A stretch of DNA of 31,148 nucleotides from Pseudoroseomonas aestuarii (GCF_042651065.1 NZ_JBHSCH010000054.1:1-31148); one strand, 5' to 3'. Shown: positions 1 to 8,457, counted from the first letter of the stretch. Numbers and translations: made by a program. Notes: generated by a model from the sequence alone, not told the origin.

Positions 1-611
1 GGCCAAAGCGGGCGCGCGCTGCACGGCGCGGCGGCCGGACGCGCGGCGGCGGCGGGCTGCGGCGCGTTGCGGCGGGCCTCCTCCTCCACCTTGCGGCGGG
101 CCTCGGCCTCGATCTTCTCGCGCGCTTCCTGCTCGGCGCGCAGCGCGGCCTCCTCGGCGGCGCGGCGGTCCTCTTCCGCCTTGCGGGCGGCTTCCTCGGC
201 GGCGCTGCGCACCATCAGGGCCTGGCGCTCGCGCTCCTCGCGCTGGCGCTGGGCCTCCTGGCGGCGCATCTCCTCCAGCACGCGCAGGCGGTTCGCCTGC
301 TCGGCCTGGGTCAGCGGCCGGCCGGTGGCCGGGCCGCTGCCGCCCCGGTTGACGGGGCCGCTGGCGCGCTGCGGGCCGCCCGCCGGGCGGGGGCCGCTGG
401 CCTGCTGCGGGCCGCCGGCGGGCTTGGCGCCCGGCGCGGGCGGGCCACCGGCGCGCTTCTTCACCACTTCAACCTGCACGGTCTTGCCGCGACCATGGCT
501 GAAGGACTGCCGCACAGTCCCGGCAGCCTCGGTCTTCCCACGGTCCATGAGACCGCTGGGCCGAAGGCTCAGCCGGCCCTTGGCAGCATCCTGTTCATTC
601 TGGTCGCTCAT
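1..611 (-). CDS. infB: Translation initiation factor IF-2, N-terminal part (cut by window edge)
   Basis: The 5' 203 codons of IF-2, the GTPase that places initiator tRNA on the ribosome; the GTPase domain lies beyond the left edge. The start is the ATG at 609-611. The N-terminus has the alphaproteobacterial IF-2 signature: a short segment RLSLRPSG, then VRQSFSHGRGKTVQVEVVKK (residues about 34-53). After it comes a Gly/Pro/Ala-rich linker with repeated GGPQ-ASGP units (about 55-100) and a long charged Arg/Glu/Ala-rich helix (about 105-190), the usual variable IF-2 N-terminal region. It lies 60 bp downstream of the ylxR stop in the rimP-nusA-ylxR-infB operon. The call rests on the N-terminal signature and the operon context, because no catalytic motif is inside the window. 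Confidence 0.9.
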   Translation of the reverse strand, partial: MSDQNEQDAAKGRLSLRPSGLMDRGKTEAAGTVRQSFSHGRGKTVQVEVVKKRAGGPPAPGAKPAGGPQQASGPRPAGGPQRASGPVNRGGSGPATGRPLTQAEQANRLRVLEEMRRQEAQRQREERERQALMVRSAAEEAARKAEEDRRAAEEAALRAEQEAREKIEAEARRKVEEEARRNAPQPAAAARPAAAPCSARPLW

Positions 612-671
612 TCGTTCGCCTGAACCCGATCCGTCTTGTGCCATCAATCCTATCGCGAGCCGTTGCCGGGC

Positions 672-1323
672 TCACGTCCCCGCTCCGTTCGCGATACCGG
701 AGACGGCGGCCAGACGGCCCGCCTCCTGCACCAACATGTCGGCGATCCGTCCGGGGGCTATCGCCACGTGTACCGCATGATCCCGTCCGAACACCGCGCC
801 CAATTCCTTTGCCGTCAGAACATCAATCAAGGGAGCCTTGCGGCTTCCCATCAGCCTCGCCCGCTCGGCGGGGCTGCCGTCACTCGCCTCGACCAGCGCG
901 GCGGCCCGTCCGGCCTTCAGCCATTCGCGCACCTGCTGGAAGCCGCTCACGGCCTGTCCGGCCCTGCGCGCAAGCCCCACCTGGTCGCGGATGCGAACCT
1001 TGAGGCCAGTCTCAATCCGGGCGCGAAGGTCGGGGGGCAATTGCACCTGCCCGCGGGCCGCCCTCGAGAAGGCGCCCTTGGTCAGGCCGCGTTCTAGCAC
1101 ATCGGCCCGCGCGCTCAACCACATTCCCCGCCCGGGCAGCCGCCCGGCGAGATCGGGCACGACCTGCCGGTCCGGCCCCAGCACGAAGCGGATCATCGCT
1201 TCCTTGGGCAGGCTCTCCCGCGTCACGATACAGCGGCGCAGCGGGCCTTTCAGTTCCGGCTCAGGCCCTTCCCCCTCGGCGGTCTCCAGGGAGACATCCT
1301 CGGGGCGCGGGGCCGGCACGGTA

Positions 1324-1343
<20 letters not shown>
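672..1343 (-). CDS. ylxR: YlxR-family (DUF448) RNA-binding protein with a C-terminal L7Ae-like half
   Basis: A 223-residue protein. The YlxR domain (about residues 33-115) carries the family signature RRCIVTRESLPKEAMIRFV and the segment GRLPGRGMWLSARADVLE. The C-terminal half (about 125-215), with VGLARRAGQAVSGFQQV followed by GRAAALVEASDG, resembles the L7Ae/L30e fold that alphaproteobacterial YlxR proteins carry as a fusion. YlxR homologues bind RNA (RNase P RNA in Firmicutes); the role here is inferred only. The GTG start at 1341-1343 has a good AGGAG ribosome binding site just upstream. The first 20 bp overlap the 3' end of nusA, so translation is probably coupled. It sits between nusA and infB, the normal place. 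Confidence 0.93.
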
Positions 1344-2880
<1,537 letters not shown>

Positions 2881-2885
2881 GGTCC

Positions 2886-3467
2886 TCAGTTCCTCCTGGC
2901 GTGGGGCGGGCGGCCGGGTTCCTCGTCGGAGTCGTCCTCCGCCTCCCGGAACCGGGCGGCCTCGGCCGCGGTGGCAGCGATCAGTTCATCGGTCAGCACC
3001 AGCTTGGCGCGGCGCATGTCGGCCCGGGGCAGCGCCACCTCGGCGCCATCCTCCAGCCGCAGCCGCACCACCGCCTCGTCCGCGCCCAGCGCGATGCCGC
3101 GGAAGCGGCGCCGACCCTCGAAGGGAATGCTCATCTCCACCGTCGCCACATGGCCGGCGAAGCGCTGCCAGTCCCTGGTGCGGGTCAGCGGGCGGTCGAT
3201 TCCGGGCGAGGAAACCTCGAGGTTCCACTCGCCGGTGAAGGGGTCGTCCACGTCCAGCACGGCGCCGGCGGCATGGCTGATCGCCTCGCAGTCCCCCACC
3301 CCGATCGGCCGGCCGTCCGTGCGGTCGGCCATGATCTGGACGGTGGGAGTCTGCTTGCCCTGGATCTGCACGCGCACGATCTCGTAGCCCATCGCCGACA
3401 GCGTCGGCTGGATGGTGGCGGCAATGCGGGCCTCAAGGCCCTCATTCTGTGGCAGATCGTCTTCCAA
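2886..3467 (-). CDS. rimP: Ribosome maturation factor RimP
   Basis: RimP is needed for maturation of the 30S subunit. The N-terminal domain shows ARIAATIQPTLSAMGYEIVR and then DCEAISHAAGAVLDVDDPF, WNLEVSSPGIDRPLTR and W-RFAGHVATV, all family hallmarks. The C-terminal SH3-like domain includes FRGIALGADEAVVRL. An acidic-basic tail ends the protein. The start is uncertain. The frame is open to a GTG at 3495-3497, but that codon lies inside a terminator hairpin. I place the start at the TTG at 3465-3467 just after the T-tract (193 residues); neither start has an ideal ribosome binding site. It is the first gene of the rimP-nusA-ylxR-infB operon and is 5 bp from nusA. Confidence 0.93.
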   Translation of the reverse strand: MEDDLPQNEGLEARIAATIQPTLSAMGYEIVRVQIQGKQTPTVQIMADRTDGRPIGVGDCEAISHAAGAVLDVDDPFTGEWNLEVSSPGIDRPLTRTRDWQRFAGHVATVEMSIPFEGRRRFRGIALGADEAVVRLRLEDGAEVALPRADMRRAKLVLTDELIAATAAEAARFREAEDDSDEEPGRPPHARRN

Positions 3468-3498
3468 AAAACAAAAAAGGCGGCCCGCTAAGGCCACC
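3466..3498 (-). terminator. Intrinsic terminator in the rimP leader (likely attenuator)
   Basis: On the minus strand GGTGGCC (3498-3492) pairs with GGCCGCC (3485-3479) around a six-base loop. Immediately after it comes a T6-G-T6 tract (3478-3466). This is a complete Rho-independent terminator, placed after the promoter and before the rimP coding sequence. A terminator in this position suggests that expression of the operon is decided by read-through. Confidence 0.8.
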
Positions 3499-3531
3499 CC
3501 CCTGACTGTGCAGCGAAGATGTTCTGCGCCT

Positions 3532-3560
3532 CATATAATCCTGTGTGCCGGTAAATACAA
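3532..3560 (-). promoter_or_regulatory. Promoter of the rimP-nusA operon
   Basis: On the minus strand a -35 element TTGTAT (3560-3555) and a -10 element TATATG (3537-3532) are separated by exactly 17 bp, in an AT-rich island that stands out in this DNA. Predicted transcription starts near 3525, leaving a leader of about 60 nt that contains the terminator hairpin. Confidence 0.65.
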
Positions 3561-3598
3561 GAAAACCCGCGCTTCGCCCGGCTTGCCCCGGCAAGGTC

Positions 3599-3627
3599 CG
3601 GGCCGGGGGCCGGGGGCCGGGGGCCGG
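3599..3627 (+). repeat. Tandem CCGGGGG heptamer with G-quadruplex potential
   Basis: Three perfect copies of CCGGGGG (3603-3609, 3610-3616, 3617-3623) follow a GGG run and are followed by CCGG. The plus strand therefore has four G-runs (3, 5, 5 and 5 bases) separated by CC, a canonical G-quadruplex pattern. It ends 6 bp before the stop codon of the minus-strand gene at 3634, so in the mRNA it is a C-rich 3' tail. Confidence 0.75.
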
Positions 3628-3633
3628 CGCCGG

Positions 3634-4140
3634 TCAGCCCTGCGGCAGCGCCCGCTCCAGCCGCGCCACATGCGTCACGCGGCAGAGACCATGCGTGCAG
3701 ACGGAGAGCACGGCGCCGGACAGGCGGTTGTCGTGCACCTGCGCCAGGCCGAAGCCATGCAGCCGCAGCAGCAGGAAATGGCCGGTCACCCGCACGAGGT
3801 AGAGGCCTTCCTCCAGCCCGCCGCGCCGCGCCAAGCCGATCAGGGTGGGGCGGCGGGAGAAGGGGAGGGCGGAGAGGGGAAGCGGCGTGCAGCGCACCCG
3901 GGCCATGCCGAGCGCCGCCACCACGTCCCGCCAGTAGGCGGTGACGATCTCGCCCGTGGCCGGATAGTGCGGGGGAGAGGCGGCACGCAGCAGGGCGCAG
4001 GCCTCGGCGTAGCTGCACCCCGAGGCCAGGGCGACGGCCGCCGGCCCGCACCAGGGCAGATTCCCCCCCCGCTCGGCGGCCAGGGCCTCCGCGCCACGAC
4101 GGCCAGCTTCATGCTCGGGGTCGGGGGAAAGTTGCAGCAT
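3634..4140 (-). CDS. Small papain/C39-like cysteine-peptidase-fold protein (function unknown)
   Basis: A protein of 168 residues that I cannot assign to a named gene. It shows the ordered residues of a papain-like fold: a nucleophile-type motif NLPWCGPAAVALASG (Cys31), a histidine in a beta-strand RVTGHFLLLR (His121), and an Asp/Asn pair in AQVHDN (137-138). Between them are the helix YAEACALLR and a segment ending in RRPTLIGLARRG, as in short phage-type and C39-like peptidases. No signal peptide or membrane segment is seen, so it is probably cytoplasmic. The start could also be GTG at 4144-4146, two codons upstream. It lies between trmB and rimP, which are often adjacent in this class of bacteria, so it looks like an insertion. 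Catalysis is inferred from the residue pattern only. Confidence 0.75.
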   Translation of the reverse strand: MLQLSPDPEHEAGRRGAEALAAERGGNLPWCGPAAVALASGCSYAEACALLRAASPPHYPATGEIVTAYWRDVVAALGMARVRCTPLPLSALPFSRRPTLIGLARRGGLEEGLYLVRVTGHFLLLRLHGFGLAQVHDNRLSGAVLSVCTHGLCRVTHVARLERALPQG

Positions 4141-4198
4141 CACCACCGCACGTTGTCGTGAGCGGTGAGGTCACGTCAATTCCCTTGTTCAGGGATAC

Positions 4199-4226
4199 AA
4201 AAAGAGCCGCGGCACCGTGGCGGCCC
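4199..4226 (-). terminator. Rho-independent terminator after trmB
   Basis: On the minus strand GGGCCGC (4226-4220) pairs with GCGGCTC (4210-4204), seven pairs with one G-U, followed by TTTTT (4203-4199). It lies 17 bp past the trmB stop and before the peptidase-like gene, which would then need its own promoter. Confidence 0.7.
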
Positions 4227-4242
4227 TGCAACGCACGGTAGC

Positions 4243-4935
4243 TTAACCCTGGCGGCGCCACACCCAGTACATGGGCTGACGGCCCTCGCGCAGCGCCTTG
4301 GCCTCGTAGCGCGTGCCGGGCCAGCCCTCGGGGCGGCTCAGCTCGAGCGAGACGCGGGTGAAGGCATCCTGCGCGCCCATCACCTCCACCACCCATTCCT
4401 GGTAGGTCGGGTCGTCGGTGGCGATGCGCCATTCGCCGCCCGGGCGGATCGCCCGCGCCAGCACCGGGATGATGCTGGGGTGGACGAAGCGGCGCTTGGC
4501 GTGGCGCGCCTTCGGCCAGGGGTCGGGGAACATCAGGAACAGGCGGGAGAGGCTGGCCTCGGGCAGGGTGCGCAGCAGGCGGCGCGCATCCTCCGTCCAG
4601 AGGCGCAGGTTGGGCGGCAGCGGCGCGGTGGCCTCCTGCTCCTCCGGCACCAGCCGCGTCAGCAGCGAGCAGATGCCGTTCTCGAACACCTCGGCCGCGA
4701 TCAGCCCGGCCTGGGGGTTGGCCTCGATCTGCGCCAGCGCGTGCTCGCCGCCGCCGAAGCCCACCTCCAGCCACAGCTCCTGTGGGCGCACCGGGAAGGC
4801 CGCCAGCGGGTCGGCCGGGTCGAGGGCGAGGCGGGGCAGCGTGACGTCCATCAGGCGCTGCTGGCGCTGGCGCAGCGGGTGGCCGCGGCGGCGCCCGTAG
4901 AGCCGGTCGGGAACGGGGGGCGGCGCTTCGCTCAT
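4243..4935 (-). CDS. trmB: tRNA (guanine-N7-)-methyltransferase TrmB
   Basis: A 230-residue SAM-dependent enzyme that forms m7G46 in the variable loop of tRNAs. It has the SAM-binding strand and loop LWLEVGFGGGEHAL (about residues 54-67), the family motif LFLMFPDPWPKARHAKRR (about 132-149), and the C-terminal TRYEAKALREGRQPMYWVW. The N-terminal RLYGRRRGHPLRQRQQRL is also typical. The length is normal for the family. The start is the ATG at 4933-4935. Two copies of GTTTTCCCC lie just upstream on this strand. It follows metK by about 106 bp and is closed by an intrinsic terminator. Confidence 0.97.
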   Translation of the reverse strand: MSEAPPPVPDRLYGRRRGHPLRQRQQRLMDVTLPRLALDPADPLAAFPVRPQELWLEVGFGGGEHALAQIEANPQAGLIAAEVFENGICSLLTRLVPEEQEATAPLPPNLRLWTEDARRLLRTLPEASLSRLFLMFPDPWPKARHAKRRFVHPSIIPVLARAIRPGGEWRIATDDPTYQEWVVEVMGAQDAFTRVSLELSRPEGWPGTRYEAKALREGRQPMYWVWRRQG

Positions 4936-4938
4936 GCT

Positions 4939-4968
4939 GGGGAAAACCGTGTGGATTCAGGGGAAAAC
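4939..4968. repeat. Direct repeat GGGGAAAAC, 21-bp period, at the trmB start
   Basis: GGGGAAAAC occurs at 4939-4947 and again at 4960-4968, two helical turns apart, with TGTGGATTC between them. On the trmB strand it reads GTTTTCCCC twice, the nearer copy ending 4 bp before the ATG. The spacing suggests a protein-binding site, but no regulator can be named. The sequence between is only loosely like a DnaA box. Confidence 0.5.
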
Positions 4969-5003
4969 TTCCCCGGGACGGCGCCACGCGGAAGGCGGGC
5001 GCG

Positions 5004-5030
5004 GGCGGGAGGGGACCTGCCCCTCCCGCC
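5004..5030 (-). terminator. Strong hairpin downstream of metK
   Basis: GGCGGGAGGGG (5004-5014) and CCCCTCCCGCC (5020-5030) form an 11-bp perfect stem with a five-base loop, 11 bp past the metK stop. There is no T-tract, so it may be a terminator of a GC-rich type or an mRNA-stabilising 3' hairpin. Confidence 0.5.
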
Positions 5031-5041
5031 GCGAAGGCAGC

Positions 5042-6229
5042 TCAGCGGCCGAAGGCGCGCTTCAGCTCGGCGGCCAGGTCGGTCTTCTCCCAGGTGAAGG
5101 TGCCCTTCTCCGGGTCCGGCGTGCGGCCGAAATGGCCATAGGCCGAGGTCGGCGCATAGATGGCGCGGTTCAGGTGCAGATGCTCGCGGATGCCGCGGGG
5201 GGAGAGATTGACCATGTCGTTGACGACCTTGGCCAGCTTCACCTCGTCGACGTCGCGCCCCGTGCCGTGCAGGTCGAAATACACCGAGAGCGGCTTGGCC
5301 ACGCCGATGGCGTAGGAGACCTGGATGGTGCACTTCTCGGCCAGGCCGGCGGCGACCACGTTCTTGGCGAGGTAGCGGCAGGCATAGGCGGCCGAGCGGT
5401 CCACCTTGGTCGGGTCCTTGCCCGAGAAGGCGCCGCCGCCATGCGGCGCGGCACCGCCATAGGTGTCGACGATGATCTTGCGCCCGGTCAGGCCGCAATC
5501 GCCGTCCGGGCCGCCGATGACGAAGGTGCCGGTCGGGTTCACGTAGAACTCGTCCTCCGGCACGCTCCAGCCCTCAGGCAGGCTGCTCACCACGATCGGG
5601 CGGACCAGATCGCGCACCTGCGCCTGGGTCATGCCCTCCTCGTGCTGGGTCGAGACCACCACCGAGGCGACGCCGACCGGCTTGCCGTCCACGTAGCGCA
5701 GCGTCACCTGGGACTTGGCATCCGGCAGCAGGCCGCGCACCGACTTGTCGTTGGTGCGGCGGCGCTCGGCGATGCGGCGCAGGATCAGGTGCGCGTAGTA
5801 GAGCGGCGCCGGCATCAGGTCCGGCGTCTCGGTGCAGGCATAGCCGAACATGATGCCCTGGTCGCCGGCGCCCTCGTCCTTCTCGCCGGAGGCGTCGACG
5901 CCCTGGGCGATGTGCGCGGACTGGGCGTGCAGGTGGCAGGCGATCTCGGCGTTCTTCCAGGAGAAGCCTTCCTGGTCGTAGCCGATGTCATGCACCGCCA
6001 TGCGCGCGAGGTGCATCAGCAGCTCGGGCGTCACGCTCGCCGGGCCGCGCGTCTCGCCGGCCAGGATGATGCGGTTGGTGGTGACCAGCGTCTCGCAGGC
6101 CACGCGGGCATACGGGTCGGCTTCCAGGAAGGCGTCCAGCACCGTGTCGCTGATGCGGTCGGCAACCTTGTCGGGGTGGCCTTCGGAGACGGACTCCGAG
6201 GTGAACAGATATTCGCCCTTGTCGCGCAT
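5042..6229 (-). CDS. metK: S-adenosylmethionine synthetase
   Basis: A 395-residue enzyme that makes SAM from methionine and ATP, the methyl donor for the neighbouring TrmB and many other enzymes. Signatures: SESVSEGHPDKVADRISD near the N-terminus (methionine/ATP site), GAGDQGIMFGYA (signature 1), DYVNPTG-type segment VNPTGTFVIGGPDGDCGLTG, and GGGAFSGKDPTKVDRSAAY (signature 2, phosphate loop). The frame is open 32 codons further upstream, but the ATG at 6227-6229 gives the conserved start MRDKGEYLFTSE and is preceded by an AGAGGA ribosome binding site. It lies downstream of dapB on the same strand with a 185-bp gap, in which a weak promoter can be seen. Confidence 0.98.
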   Translation of the reverse strand: MRDKGEYLFTSESVSEGHPDKVADRISDTVLDAFLEADPYARVACETLVTTNRIILAGETRGPASVTPELLMHLARMAVHDIGYDQEGFSWKNAEIACHLHAQSAHIAQGVDASGEKDEGAGDQGIMFGYACTETPDLMPAPLYYAHLILRRIAERRRTNDKSVRGLLPDAKSQVTLRYVDGKPVGVASVVVSTQHEEGMTQAQVRDLVRPIVVSSLPEGWSVPEDEFYVNPTGTFVIGGPDGDCGLTGRKIIVDTYGGAAPHGGGAFSGKDPTKVDRSAAYACRYLAKNVVAAGLAEKCTIQVSYAIGVAKPLSVYFDLHGTGRDVDEVKLAKVVNDMVNLSPRGIREHLHLNRAIYAPTSAYGHFGRTPDPEKGTFTWEKTDLAAELKRAFGR

Positions 6230-6306
6230 GGCCTTATCGTCCTCTTGTCGCGATGGCGACCGGCTCGCCCCGGCCTGGCTATCCCCCGCGGAATCGCGGC
6301 GCGCGC

Positions 6307-6335
6307 TGTGTCGCAAGCGCCGCACGGGGGGTCAA
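6307..6335 (-). promoter_or_regulatory. Possible metK promoter
   Basis: On the minus strand TTGACC (6335-6330) is a good -35 box within CCTTGACCCCCC. At 17 bp spacing the -10 position reads GACACA (6312-6307), which is poor. The predicted leader is about 70 nt. I looked for a SAM-binding riboswitch core in it and saw none that I can recognise. Confidence 0.3.
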
Positions 6336-6384
6336 GGGAGGAAGGGGCATCGCAGTGCCGCGTTTCATCGCGGCGTCACGCGCA

Positions 6385-6400
6385 GGGGGCTGCCGCCCCC
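6385..6400 (-). terminator. Short GC hairpin after dapB
   Basis: GGGGGC (6385-6390) and GCCCCC (6395-6400) form a six-pair stem with a TGCC loop, 15-30 bp past the dapB stop. There is no T-run. It resembles the other C/G palindromes in this window, so it may be a dispersed repeat rather than a terminator. Confidence 0.35.
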
Positions 6401-6414
6401 GCCGCGCGCTGCCT

Positions 6415-7155
6415 TCAGCCCATCCCGAGCACGTGCTTCATGTCGTAGAGGCCGGCCGGCTGCCGCGCCGCCCACAGCGCCGCCCGCACCGCGCCGGTGG
6501 CATAGACGCGCCGGTCGAAGCTGCGGTGGGTGAGGGCGATGTGCTCGCTGCCGGCGGCGAAGAGCAGGGTGTGCTCGCCCACCACCTGCCCGCCGCGCAG
6601 CGCGGCGAAGCCGATGGGGCCGGTGGCGCGGGGGCCGGTATGCCCGTCCCGGCCGCTCTCCATGCCGACCTCCTCCAGTGTCTTGCCGCGCCCGCGCGCC
6701 ACGGCGCGGCCGAGGCCGATGGCGGTGCCGGAGGGGGCGTCCACCTTCTGCCGGTGGTGCATCTCGACGATCTCGGCGTCGTATTGCTCGGGCGGCAGGG
6801 CGGCGGCCATGCGCTCGGCCATGGCAAAGAGCAGCGCCACGCCGGGGGAGAAGTTGGCGGCATAGACCACCGGCACGGACTCCGCCGCCGCGGCCACCGC
6901 CGCCTCCTGCGCCGCCGAGAGGCCGGAGGAGCCGAGGATGAGCGGCTTGCCATGCCGCGCCGCCAGCGCCGCATGCGCCTCGGCCGTGGCGGCGTTGGTG
7001 AAGTCGATCACCACCTGGCTCTGCGCGAACAGGGCATCGGCATCGTCGCCGCGGCCGGTGCCGCCGGCCAGGGTGGCGCCGGCGGCCGCCACCTCCTCGG
7101 CGAGAAGCGTGCCCATGCGGCCCGAGAGGCCGGCGATGCCGATGCGGAGCGTCAT
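6415..7155 (-). CDS. dapB: 4-Hydroxy-tetrahydrodipicolinate reductase
   Basis: A 246-residue NAD(P)H-dependent reductase of the diaminopimelate/lysine pathway. The N-terminal dinucleotide fold opens with LRIGIAGLSGRMGTLL (G-x-x-G-R-M-G motif). The substrate site has the family motif EMHHRQKVDAPSGTA (about residues 137-151, catalytic His and Lys), and the C-terminus has EHTLLFAAGSEHIALTHRS. The ATG at 7153-7155 is chosen by homology; the same frame is open far upstream as an antisense-like artefact through dnaJ. The ribosome binding site is a weak GGGAA that forms part of a parS-like palindrome. It follows dnaJ by 68 bp, and dnaK-dnaJ-dapB order is common in this class. Confidence 0.97.
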   Translation of the reverse strand: MTLRIGIAGLSGRMGTLLAEEVAAAGATLAGGTGRGDDADALFAQSQVVIDFTNAATAEAHAALAARHGKPLILGSSGLSAAQEAAVAAAAESVPVVYAANFSPGVALLFAMAERMAAALPPEQYDAEIVEMHHRQKVDAPSGTAIGLGRAVARGRGKTLEEVGMESGRDGHTGPRATGPIGFAALRGGQVVGEHTLLFAAGSEHIALTHRSFDRRVYATGAVRAALWAARQPAGLYDMKHVLGMG

Positions 7156-7157
7156 GC

Positions 7158-7173
7158 TGTTTCCCGTGAAACG
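7158..7173. other. Degenerate parS-like palindrome at the dapB ribosome binding site
   Basis: TGTTTCCCGTGAAACG matches the bacterial parS consensus TGTTTCACGTGAAACA at 14 of 16 positions: A to C at position 7 and A to G at the end. It sits 2 bp upstream of the dapB ATG, about 14.8 kb from the two better parS sites at the mnmG/rsmG junction. Confidence 0.5.
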
Positions 7174-7223
7174 AAGGGTGGTTGCCGGGGGAGGGGGTGC
7201 CTCCGCCCGGCGCGGCGGCTGTT

Positions 7224-8387
7224 CTACCGCCCCAGCCCGTCCCAGAAATCCTTCACCTTGGCGAAGAAGCCTTCGCTCTCGGGCGAGGAATTGCCGTTCT
7301 GCCCCACCTCGCCCTCGAACTGCTCCAGCAGCTCGCGCTGGCGGGCGGTGAGGTTCTGCGGCGTCTCGACCGCCACCTGCACATACATGTCCCCCCGCGC
7401 CGCCGAGCGCAGCACGGAGAAGCCCTTGCCGCGCAGGCGGAACTGGTCGCCCGTCTGGGTGCCGGCGGGGATGGTGACGCGGGAGCGCCCGCCATCGATG
7501 GTCGGCACCTCCACCGCGCCGCCCAGCGCCGCCTGCGTCATGCGCAGCGGCACCCGGACGAAGATGTTGGCGCCGTCGCGCTGGAACAGCGCGTGCGGGC
7601 GGACGGCGATGTCCACGTAGAGATCGCCCGCCGGGGCGCCGCGCAGCCCGGCCTCCCCCTCGCCCGAGAGGCGGATGCGCGTGCCGTCCTCCACCCCGGC
7701 CGGGATGGTGACGTTCAGCGTCCGCTCGCGCTGCACGCGGCCGGCGCCCTGGCAGACCTTGCAGGGGTTCTTGATGACGCGCCCGGTGCCGCCGCAGGTG
7801 GGGCAGGTGCGCTCGATCAGGAAGAAGCCCTGCTGCGCCCGCACCTTGCCGGCGCCGGCACAGGTGGTGCAGGTCTGCTGCGCGCTGCTGGCCTTGCCCT
7901 CGGCGCCGGTGCCGTCGCAGGCGTCGCACTGCACGCTGGTGGGCACGCGGATGGTCGTGCGCGTGCCGGCGAAGGCCTCCTCCAGCGAGATGTCCACCGC
8001 GTGGCGCAGGTCGGCGCCGCGGCCGGCCGCCGCACCGCCGCCGCGCCGCCCGGCGCCGCCGCCGAACTGGCCGAACATCTCGGCGAAGATGTCCTCGAAG
8101 CCGCCGCCGCCGAACGGGTTGCCACCGCCGAAGCCGCCGGCACCGGGCCCGCCGCCGCCACCCTCGAAGGCGGCATGGCCGAAGCGGTCATAGGCGGCAC
8201 GCTTCTCGGCGTCCTTCAGCACGTCATAGGCCTCGTTCACCTCCTTGAAGGAGGTCTCGGCGGCCTTGTCGCCCGGGTTGCGGTCCGGGTGATATTTCAT
8301 GGCGAGCTTGCGGTAAGCCTTCTTCAGCTCATCCTCGCCCGCGCCCCGGGCCACGCCCAGGGTCTCGTAGTAGTCCTTCTTGGCCAT
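7224..8387 (-). CDS. dnaJ: Chaperone DnaJ (Hsp40)
   Basis: A 387-residue type I J-protein that delivers clients to DnaK and stimulates its ATPase. J domain (1-70) with HPD at 33-35; Gly/Phe-rich region (about 75-125) with GGFGGGNPFGGGG; zinc-binding domain with four CxxCxGxG-type repeats: CDACDGTG, CTTCAGAG, CPTCGGTG and CKVCQGAG; then the two C-terminal substrate-binding beta domains with VTIPAGVEDGTRIRLSGEG and VTIPAGTQTGDQFRLRGKG. The length is normal. It follows dnaK by 107 bp on the same strand and is probably co-transcribed, with dapB downstream. Confidence 0.98.
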   Translation of the reverse strand: MAKKDYYETLGVARGAGEDELKKAYRKLAMKYHPDRNPGDKAAETSFKEVNEAYDVLKDAEKRAAYDRFGHAAFEGGGGGPGAGGFGGGNPFGGGGFEDIFAEMFGQFGGGAGRRGGGAAAGRGADLRHAVDISLEEAFAGTRTTIRVPTSVQCDACDGTGAEGKASSAQQTCTTCAGAGKVRAQQGFFLIERTCPTCGGTGRVIKNPCKVCQGAGRVQRERTLNVTIPAGVEDGTRIRLSGEGEAGLRGAPAGDLYVDIAVRPHALFQRDGANIFVRVPLRMTQAALGGAVEVPTIDGGRSRVTIPAGTQTGDQFRLRGKGFSVLRSAARGDMYVQVAVETPQNLTARQRELLEQFEGEVGQNGNSSPESEGFFAKVKDFWDGLGR

Positions 8388-8457
8388 GGTGCGGCCTGTC
8401 CCCCAAGCTCCGGAACGACGATGCGCCCGACCCCTTCGTCGGAGCCGGGCGCCCGTG

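Noticed and set aside
3497..3497. GTG at 3495-3497 as the rimP start
   Set aside because: It would place a terminator hairpin and a poly-T tract inside the coding sequence and add a Phe/Leu/Cys stretch not typical of RimP. Kept only as an alternative.
4154..4182. Promoter for the peptidase-like gene (TTGACG on the minus strand)
   Set aside because: The -10 position at 17 bp reads ACAACG, too far from the consensus to list as a feature.
4948..4959. A DnaA box (TGTGGATTC) between the GGGGAAAAC repeats
   Set aside because: It differs from the TGTGGATAA consensus at the last two bases and stands alone, without an AT-rich unwinding region; an origin here is not supported.
6230..6414. A SAM riboswitch upstream of metK
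   Set aside because: The gap has hairpins, but I could not find the conserved core of SAM-I, SAM-II or the SAM/SAH types. A covariance-model search would be needed; a significant hit would overturn this.
7156..7929. Minus-strand frame extending dapB upstream through dnaJ
   Set aside because: The added part is dnaJ read in another frame; dapB homology begins at the ATG 7153-7155.
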